Source: Clitoria ternatea (taxonomy: Eukaryota; Streptophyta; Magnoliopsida; Fabales; Fabaceae). From it: a DNA stretch of 64,000 bases. Both the position numbers and the translations under genes were made by a program. Below the pieces are notes generated by a model, which worked only from the letters and a program-made list of their open reading frames with translations, had not been told where the DNA came from and searched no databases. Numbering within the stretch: position 1 is the first letter of the stretch; each line of letters begins with the position of its first letter. Positions 56,789 through 64,000 of the stretch are shown here, one piece after another. The stretch covers positions 78,929,501 through 78,993,500 of the forward strand of contig CM075670.1 in assembly GCA_037962975.1 (NCBI GenBank). Direction: 5' to 3'.

Positions 56789-57444
56789 AATTATGTTCAA
56801 GGGTGTGATAAAGGCCAAAGGAGTGGAGGACTCTCTGCTAAAGTTGGCATGCCTCTAACTAATATCTTGGTAGTTGAGCTCTTTGATATTTAGGGAATTG
56901 ACTTCATGGGACCCTTCCCAAAGTCTTTCTCTAATGAATAGATTCTTATGGCAGTAGATTATGTGTCAAAGTAGGTTGAAGTTATCCCCTCTAGGACTAA
57001 TGATGCACAAGTGGTGTTGAGATGTATTAAGAAAAACATCTTCTCAAGGTATGGAGTTCTAAGAGTGATCATCAATGATGGAGGGTCTCACTTTTGCAAT
57101 AAGTTGATGGAATAGGCCCTAAAACATTATGAGGTACTCCATAAAATTTCCACTCCACATTATCCACAAACTTATGGACAAATGGAACTTTCAAATAGAG
57201 AGATTAAGAGAATCCTTGAGAAGGTTATGGGAAAATCTAGAATGGATCGTTCGTTGAAATTAGATTTTGCATTGTGGGCTTACCGCACTGCTTTTAAGAC
57301 TCTAATTGACATGTCTCCCTACCAACTGGTGTATGGTAAGGCATGCCATCTTCCTATGGAGTTGGAACACAAAGTTTGGTGGGCCACAAAGCTATTCAAA
57401 TTGGGGCATGACAACTTGAATTTTCGTTGTATTCAGTTAAGTTA
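56789..57444 (+). pseudogene. G2 integrase core
   Basis: VVELFDI and IDFMGPFPKSF, then VDYVSK, INDGGSHFCNK and ELSNREIKRILEKV, ending SPYQLVYGKACHLPMELEHK. Stops at conserved Trp and Gln codons. The reading stops at 57444 and the C-terminal third seen in G3 is absent, so integrase runs almost directly into LTR-like sequence. Confidence 0.88.
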
Positions 57445-58350
57445 AGTTTTATTATTTGCTTGTAAGCCCCTTTAGGGCATGTTTGTAATTATGTTAGTGT
57501 TAGTTAGCTAGTTGGAACCCAACACTATATATAGGTTTAGTACTTTGTAATTAATACACAAAGGCAATTATTCAGATTTATTTTCTTAGATTTTTACTCC
57601 CTTTTTACAAATTTTATCGTTCTACATTCTCTCCCTTCTCTCTATGTATCTATTTCTGAAATCATTTCTCCACCTTTCATGGGTTGCTAAACCCTTAAGG
57701 TTGGGATTGATGAAGCTTCAATAGAGTTCAAAACTCTACATTGAGATAAATTTCAATTGAATTTATGTGAGAACAAGGAAGGAAGTGGAACTTTATTGTT
57801 GAATTGGAAAATTCAGGTCGGTTTTAAGTTCTTCTTCAGAGAGGAATCATGGCTGAGGGCTCAGGTATACTCCTTGCTACCTAGTTAATCCAGGCCTACA
57901 TTCTAGCTGAATAATTAGGGTTCAACCTTCAATTTTGCAATTAGTTCCTCTATAGGAGAATACCTAAGGGATTAGGGTTTCAATGCAAGTAACTAGTGTT
58001 AATCACCTAAGGGATTAGGGGTTAACCATCTATGGAATCTATCACATGTTTTTCACTGGAGTTGAACCTGAATTGCATGAGTTAGAATCAAATTGATTGC
58101 TGAAGTGATCCTAACCTGCTCTTATTCATTGTTTTACACCCTAGCTCTATGCATATTTCTATAAAGTACAAAAACATCAAATTCAACAAAGACAAAAATA
58201 TTATGAATTCTTTTCAATTATGGTTTAGTTCAGCTAGTATTAGTTCTTAGTTGTGTTAATTATCTCAATCCCTATGGAACGATTAAATATACCATATTTT
58301 AACGATCAGTGCGCTTGCCTAGAATTTTATCACCTGATGATAATACATCA
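57445..58350 (+). repeat. G2 3' LTR
   Basis: 57628-58350 matches the 5' fragment at 27171-27885. TATA-like CTATATATAGG at about 57524-57533. Ends GATAATACATCA. The left boundary is approximate because the 5' counterpart is truncated and no polypurine tract is clear. Confidence 0.75.
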
Positions 58351-58359
58351 ATGCCTATC

Positions 58360-59986
58360 TGATGCATTCTCATCAGATGATGGAAATCTTGGCAAGCGCA
58401 CCAATCGTTAAAAAGTAATATATTTGATCGTTCCCACGGGGATTATGTTAAGTACCATAATCTTAAGAAGTTTCTAGTTGAACCTCACGATAAACCCAAT
58501 AAAGTCTTGCAGTTTTCTTATATTGTCTTTGTGAATTTTCATATAGTAGTGTCACAAGTAGAATTAAGTCAGCAAGTAATCTAAACTAAACATGTAGATT
58601 GGAATTGATCTCAGCACACAACTTCACTTAAATCCTAATGACAACAACTTTGGATTCAATTAAAGCATAGTTCAATCTCACAGATGAATAACTCCTAATT
58701 CCTTAGGTAATTATTACTAATTCAACACAAAGCAATCCCTAATTCCTAAGGTATCGGATCATGTCAAATCCAATTGCTAAATTAAAAGGAACACTAACTG
58801 CTTACCTAATTTCTTAGCCATGAAGAAACTAGGTTATGAAGTGTAATCTGAAGCTCTCACCATGATTCCTCTTTGGAGATTGCTTCTGAATGAGCCTTGG
58901 ATTTCCCAATCCAAGAGGTGTAATCTAACACTTCCAATGTTTAGAACTTGCCTCAAGTGAATCTTCAACTTCAGCCACTTGAATCTAAATTTGGTTGCAA
59001 CTTCAATCAATCCCAATCCTAGGGATTCAAACACTCATGGAAGAGAATGAAAATGGATACAGAGAATGAGGTTAGAGATGAGAGAATTTAGAGAGAAAAT
59101 GTTTAAAGAGATGAGAGAAATCAGAGAATGAATTAAATCTGGAAATTAGTTTTGAATTAGTTCACAATCAAGCTATATATAGCTTTCCTATACTTAATCT
59201 AAAAATCCTAATTAAATAATTATAGAAAATATAAGTAATTAAAACATACAGAATAAATAAGCAACTTAAATTAATGAAAATACATAATTACAAAATCTAG
59301 AAATAAAATAAAAATTAAGGGGACCAGTCAGCTGGCATAACCACGCAGACTTGGGCATATGTACGCTGTTGGATTGGTTCATGGTGCAGCAAATGCGCAT
59401 AAGTATCTTGAGGCTGAGCCTGGGCACGTTGATGTTAGGCGTAGGTACGCTGGCCTACTGGAGTTGGGTCCTGATGCTGTGCGTGCCTTGAGCGTAAGGG
59501 CGATGGAAACTAGCATGGTTACGCGTGGTGTAATGTGGTGGACGTCCCTCATGGGCGTACCTACGTTGAACTAAGCGTAGTTGCGCTTGTCTTCTGGTGG
59601 GCAGGTATGATGGTGGACTGGTGCGTGTAGGTACGTTGGATTCCAGCGCTGGCACGTTGGCTTGCTTCTGCATTGGAACGCTGGTGGAACCTTTGGCACG
59701 CTTGGTTGCTTCTGTAGGAGGGTCGGTGGGCGCACTTACGCCAGATCCTAGCGTGGTTACGCCAACTAACTCAGACTTGAAATTTCCTCCTTTTTCATTA
59801 AACATCTTAATTTAATCAATAATTAATTATTTAGTTAAAAATAATAAAAATACATTATTATTTATCTAAATCACTAAAAATCCTAATTAATTACTAAATG
59901 AATAAAATAATACTTAAATTGATACTTAAATTACAACAGTATAATTAAAATTAATACTAATAAATAAGTCTTTTCAAGACTTATCA
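58360..59986 (-). mobile_element. S5: solo LTR (1627 bp), tail-to-tail with the G2 LTR
   Basis: Starts TGATGCATTC and ends GACTTATCA, with perfect CTATC duplications (58355-58359 and 59987-59991). Its first about 90 bp is the inverted counterpart of the end of the G2 LTR (58260-58350), so it comes from a related gypsy family inserted in the opposite orientation. Contains GCGTA-N-TACGC words at 59330-59765. The 59455-59805 ORFs are by-products of those words. Confidence 0.9.
59330..59765. repeat. GCGTAGGTACGC-type words in S5
   Basis: About a dozen near-palindromes. GCGCACTTACGC/GCGTGGTTACGC start at 59730/59751 (21 bp), GCGTACCTACGT/GCGTAGTTGCGC at 59555/59575 (20 bp), GCATAACCACGC/GCATATGTACGC at 59335/59355 (20 bp). 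Confidence 0.8.
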
Positions 59987-59991
59987 CTATC

Positions 59992-60829
59992 CTCATATCA
60001 ATATTCACTTCTTCGTAGTTTTTTATTATTTATTGATTCCATTTATCTTGCCCATTGTTCTCCACCCTTATGCATAATAATGTTTCCCATAAGATTTTTA
60101 TTCACTATTTTCAAACATTAGTTTTAGCCATTGTATACTGTTAAAGTTTTGCCATCGTTAAACTTTGTGACGCTACTATTGTATACTATTAAACTCATTT
60201 TGCAAGACCCAAATGGAAGAGACTCTTTTCTCAATTAGCAAACACACATCAAACTTCTCGGATAGGTGCATCAGTTGTGATGCTTTGTCACATTCTAAAA
60301 TTTTGAAAATAAAATTTTTGTAGCTTTCTTGTATGTATTTAGATTTGAGTTGTGTTGGTTTTGCCTAGATGTTTATAGTGTTGGTAGATTGATGTTTATA
60401 GTGTTAGATATAGTGTTAAATGTTTATAGTGTTCGATATTTTTACTTAGATGTTTATATACTTAAAATTTAATGTTTATCAATCTACCAAAGAACTTGGG
60501 ATAGATAAAATATTTAATCTATGATTTGAAACTGAATTAAGAAGAAAGAAAGATAAGTAGATTTCAAGAGATGGGGTAGACATGAATCCAAAATTTGTTG
60601 ATATGAAACTATTAGTTGTTTATTTTGGTATAAGTTGGTGTACTCTACCACGTTGAATCAAACAGTGTTTAAGAATCACAACTTTAGAATGATTTTCTTA
60701 ATTCTAATTGACTAAGTATAATCTTTGTTGAACAATGTCATATCATAAGTGTTGCATTTTGAGCCAAATTCATGGATAAAATTTGGATTAATGTATCATG
60801 ATTAACTATTGATTATGAGAGCGAAATTG
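59992..60829. other. AT-rich DNA without recognisable features
   Basis: About 0.84 kb between S5 and the CACTA relic. Short phrases such as GTTTATAGTGTT recur near 60370-60440. No gene, LTR or terminal repeat is seen; it may be a 5' part of the CACTA element. Confidence 0.5.
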
Positions 60830-60831
60830 AA

Positions 60832-61182
60832 ATGTTCATAGAGTTTGTATGTCAAAATGCCAAAGACAAGAATGGGAGATACTTTTGCCCTTATGTTAAA
60901 TGTGGGAATACATGTCTGCTAGGCCTGGAAATGATTAGGGAGCATCTGTTATGTGATGGTTTTCTCAAGAATCATACACATTGGATATGGCATGGTGAAT
61001 ATGTTGTCACGCCGAGTGTGACAAATGTAAGTCAAAATAAAGGTTTTGCACATGATGTTGATTACGATATGGATGATCAACTTGAAGAAATGAATCATGA
61101 TGTAGGTGAAAACTTTTTAAAGAGAACACATGTGTATGAAACTCTTCGTGAGGATTCAGAGAAACCGTTGTATCAAAATTGA
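60832..61182 (+). pseudogene. CACTA transposase-associated domain
   Basis: MFIEFVCQNAKDKNGRYFCP then CPYVKCGNTCLL, EMIREHLLCDGFLKNHTHWIWHGE: the Cys/His-rich N-terminal domain of plant CACTA transposases. Open for 116 codons, then a stop; conserved residues end around VYETLREDSEKPLYQN. Confidence 0.88.
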
Positions 61183-61224
61183 ACTAATTTCACATAGTTA
61201 TCAGCGGTTTTATGATTATTTAAC

Positions 61225-62519
61225 TTGAAGGAGCTGCAACTATTGAAAGATATGCTTCCAGTTGGTAATACCTTGCCAAGTCATAACTACGAGGCTAAAA
61301 AGATTTTGTGTCCTGTAGGGTTGGAGTATAAGAAGAAACACACATGTCCAAATGATTATGTGTTATACAAAGGTGAGTATAAAATGATGCATGAATGTCC
61401 AACTTGTGGATTGTCATGGTATAAGAAGAAAGACAGTAATTCTGGTAAGAAGGTATACACCAAAGGGCCTCCTACAAAGGTATTATGGTATTTGCCTATC
61501 ATTCCTAGATTGAAGTGTTTATTTGCCAACGAAGATGATGCAAAGCTGATGAGGTGGCATTCTAAGGAGAGGTTGACTGATGGACAACTAGGCATCCGGC
61601 AGATGGATTACAAAGGAAGAAGTTTAATTCACTATTTCTAGAGTTTGAAAATGACCGAAGAAGTTTAAGACTCAATCTAGCAACAGATGGAATGAACTTG
61701 TTTGGTAACTTAAGCATTACACATAGTTCATGGCCTATTTTGTTGTTTATTTATAACCTACCGCCATGGTTATGTATGAAGAGAAAATATGTAATGTTAT
61801 TGATGATGATCTTAGGTCCAAGACAACTAGGTAACGACATTGATGTGTACTTAAAACTATTGATTTGAGACTTAAGACTATTGTGGGATGAAGGAGTTGA
61901 TGTTTTTGATGTATTTAGGCACGAGACATTTAAGTTGCATACAATGTTGTTCTGCACAGTCAATGACTTTCCAGCCTATGGCAACTTATCTAGTTATAGT
62001 GTAAAGGGCCATAAATTCTGTCCTATATGTAAGGATAACACTAGATACCAATAACTGCATCATAGGAGGAAGACAGTTTACCTTTGACATCAAAGGTTTC
62101 TAAAAGTAGATCATTCATATCGTAGGTTAAAGAAGGCCTTTAATGGTGAACAAGAATTTGATATTACTCCTCCAATGTTAACTAGTAAAGAAGTTTTTGA
62201 AAAGGTCAAATTCATAAATGTGACCCTTGGGAAGTTCGAAAGGCGACACGGTACGTAAAAGATATGGAAGAAAATGTCGATATTCTTTGATTTACTGTAT
62301 TGGAAGGAACTTGATGTGAGACATTGTATTAATGTGATGCATATGGAGAAAAACGTGTGTGACAGTGTTGTTAAGACGTTGTTGAATATACAGGGTAAGA
62401 CGAATGATGGCTTGAATTCTCATCTTGATTTACAACTTATGGGTATACGACTGAAATTGTATGCACAGTTGAAGGGTAAACACACCTATTTGCCCCAAGC
62501 CTATCATACATTATCGTAA
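61225..62519 (+). pseudogene. CACTA tnp2 transposase
   Basis: Open 61225-61641 (LLKDMLPVGNTLPSHNYEAKK, MMHECPTCGLSWYK, DAKLMRWHSKERLTDGQLGI region), then through stops and shifts: LATDGMNLFGNLSITHSSW, YNLPPWLCMKRKYVML, GNDIDVYLKLLI, LWDEGVDVFDVFRHETFKL, SSYSVKGHKFCPICKDNT, and finally ELDVRHCINVMHMEKNVCDS at 62274-62519. The order and spacing match the tnp2 family, which holds the catalytic domain. Confidence 0.88.
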
Positions 62520-62540
62520 AGGGAGAAGACAAGATTTTGT

Positions 62541-63084
62541 AAATGTTTACGAAGTGTGAAACTTCCACAAGGTTATGGTTGTCACATGATTGTTACATGT
62601 TGATACAACAATTTCTTCATATCGCCATTCATGACATTCTCCCTAAAAATATGACGGATGTGATAACAAGGATGTGTATTTTTTTAATTCTATCTGTTGT
62701 AATGTTATTTACCCTAACATGTTGGCATCGTTCAAAGAGAAAGTAGTTATTATACTGTGTCAATTAGAAATGCATTTCCTTCCTTCCTTTTTCAACATCA
62801 TGTGTACTTAATCATTCACTTAGTCAAAGAGGAAAGGTTATGTAGTCCTATGTTTCTGAGGTAGATGTATCCCATTGAGCGATACATGAAGATATTAAAA
62901 GGGTATGTCAAAAACCAACCTTGTCCAGAAGCATTGATCGTACAACAGTATTTAGCAGAGAAGGTAATTGAGTTTTGTAGCGAATACATATCCCAAGCTG
63001 ATAGTATCGATATTCCTAGAACACGCCATAAGGGAAGAATTACCGGTAAAGGTACAATTAGGCTAAAATTGAAGACCAAGTCAT
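62541..63084 (+). pseudogene. CACTA DUF4218-like region
   Basis: Fragments matching the domain after tnp2: CMFFN-like block near 62680, EKVVIILCQLEMHFLPSFF, then open YPIERYMKILKGYVKNQPCP and AEKVIEFCSEYI (62865-63084). Confidence 0.85.
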
Positions 63085-63790
63085 GAGATGAAGTGCTTCA
63101 GGCACATTTATACATATTGAACAATACAGACAAAGTCTTGCCTTGCACAAATACTTAGTAAAAAGAAACAACCTAAGAATGTTTGAGAGATGGGTGTTGA
63201 ACAAACATAACAAAACTTTCATGTAGTTGTTTAGAATAACTATCATGAAAGATTCATCAACATATGTAAACCTATAACGTCTAGCTCAAGGGCCTAACTT
63301 TGATAACAAGTACTCATTTTATACAAGGGAACGAGACAACAAGCGCACAATGCAAAATAATAGTATTATGGTAATGGCTCAGTCAATGCATTTCTCCACT
63401 ACAAAGGATAAGAATCTTGTAATGACTGAGTTGTGTTATTTTGGTATAATTGAAGAAATATAAGATGTCAATTATGGTTCCTTCATAGTACTTATGTTTA
63501 AATGTAAATGGGTGGATAGTAATCACGGTGTAAAAACTGATGAGTTTAGATACACTTTGGTTGATCTCGACAAGGTAGGCCATAAGGAATAGCCTTTTAT
63601 TATGGTGACTCAAGTGAAACAAGTTTTTATGTTACTGACCCATCTAACAAAAGATGGTCAGTTGTTATGCAAAGTAAACCCAACACTAGAGATGTTGATA
63701 TAAGGGATCTTAGTCTTGATATATTGGATACCTCTACTTTGATAGCACGTCTGCTAATAATAAACCTAGTAGACCACACAGATTAAGCCT
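63085..63790 (+). pseudogene. CACTA DUF4216-like region
   Basis: Weak linker remains (HLYILNNTDKVLPC), then GIIEEI, VLMFKCKWVDSNHGVKTDEF, YTLVDLDKVGHKE and, after a one-base shift, FYVTDPSNKRWSVVM. Multiple stops. The 63791-64000 tail has no clear domain. Confidence 0.82.
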
Positions 63791-64000
63791 AAGCAACTCT
63801 TGATGATCATCATGAAGGCATATGGGAGACTATATCAACTATATAGTTTGTGTTATATTTTTTTTCATGGTGTTTGTTATTAAATATGTATCATTTTTCA
63901 TTTCACATATTTTATGTACCTTATCTAACTAACAAATGATTCTCCTTTTACACAGGTACAGATGGCATCATAGAAGGGCTCAGATTCATCTTCTAGACGG

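Larger units (their letters stand above)
27171..58350 (+). mobile_element. G2: old Athila-like Ty3/gypsy element, host of four nested insertions
   Basis: Plus strand. LTR fragments at 27171-27885 and about 57445-58350, a tRNA-Asp-type primer site, then gag, protease, reverse transcriptase, RNase H and integrase remnants in gypsy order (integrase last). S2, C3 (with G3), S3 and S4 are inserted at 28593, 32018, 46808 and 53047. Removing them restores collinear coding sequence across each junction. Its many stops and frameshifts mark it as the oldest gypsy copy in the window. Confidence 0.88.
60830..64000 (+). mobile_element. CACTA (En/Spm) DNA transposon relic
   Basis: Plus-strand remains of a plant CACTA transposase gene: transposase-associated domain, tnp2 transposase, DUF4218-type and DUF4216-type domains, in the usual order and all broken. 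Neither CACTA terminal repeat is in the window and the element runs off the right end. Confidence 0.88.

Noticed and set aside
59455..59815. Overlapping ORFs of 72-116 codons on both strands
   Set aside because: They are produced by the GC-rich palindromic words of S5, which lack stop codons in several frames.

Overview
This is plant nuclear DNA, most likely from a legume of the soybean/bean/cowpea group. That placement is an inference: it rests on SIRE1-type (Sirevirus) copia elements, Athila-type gypsy elements and the repeated words GTAATCGATTAC, GAATCGATTC and TCGCTCAAGCGA, which I associate with legume retrotransposons. The window is almost entirely nested LTR retrotransposons, with a decayed CACTA (En/Spm) DNA transposon at the right end. 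I find no cellular protein gene, no tRNA or rRNA gene and no CRISPR array. Element names below (G = gypsy, C = copia, S = solo LTR, T = short LTR element) are local labels.

Left third (1-25546). G1, a plus-strand Athila-like gypsy element, enters from the left. Its integrase segment is tandemly amplified in about 524-534 bp units, and each unit also carries the tail of a copia LTR. C1 (1482-11222, minus strand, complete, perfect ATCAT target duplication, LTRs about 1.2% different) sits in one unit. C2 (11821-20917, minus strand) sits at the array's right edge, has lost its 3' LTR and contains solo LTR S1 (13665-14948, duplication CCTGT). Both copia elements carry a third ORF of about 350 codons after pol. 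G1 continues to 25546 with the end of its integrase and a broken Athila-type ORF.

Middle (25547-58350). T1 (25547-27170) is a short LTR element with only about 241 bp between its LTRs. G2 (27171-58350, plus strand) is an old, stop-riddled Athila-like element split by four insertions: solo LTR S2 (AAATA duplication), copia C3 (GGAAG/GGAAT) which itself holds gypsy G3, solo LTR S3 (CCAAG) and solo LTR S4 (TCAAG). G3 (minus strand) retains gag, protease, reverse transcriptase, RNase H and integrase but is broken by stops and homopolymer frameshifts.

Right end (58351-64000). Solo LTR S5 (58360-59986, CTATC duplication) lies 9 bp beyond the G2 LTR and tail-to-tail with it. About 0.8 kb of AT-rich DNA follows, then a CACTA transposase relic that runs off the window.

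The most striking pattern is not a gene. At least five of these element groups carry a short near-palindromic word of about 12 bp in non-coding DNA, mostly in pairs whose starts are 20-22 bp apart (exactly 21 bp in many cases) or 32-33 bp apart. The word differs between families but the geometry is kept. Two copies of one palindrome 9 nt apart can also fold as a 12-bp stem with a 9-nt loop.
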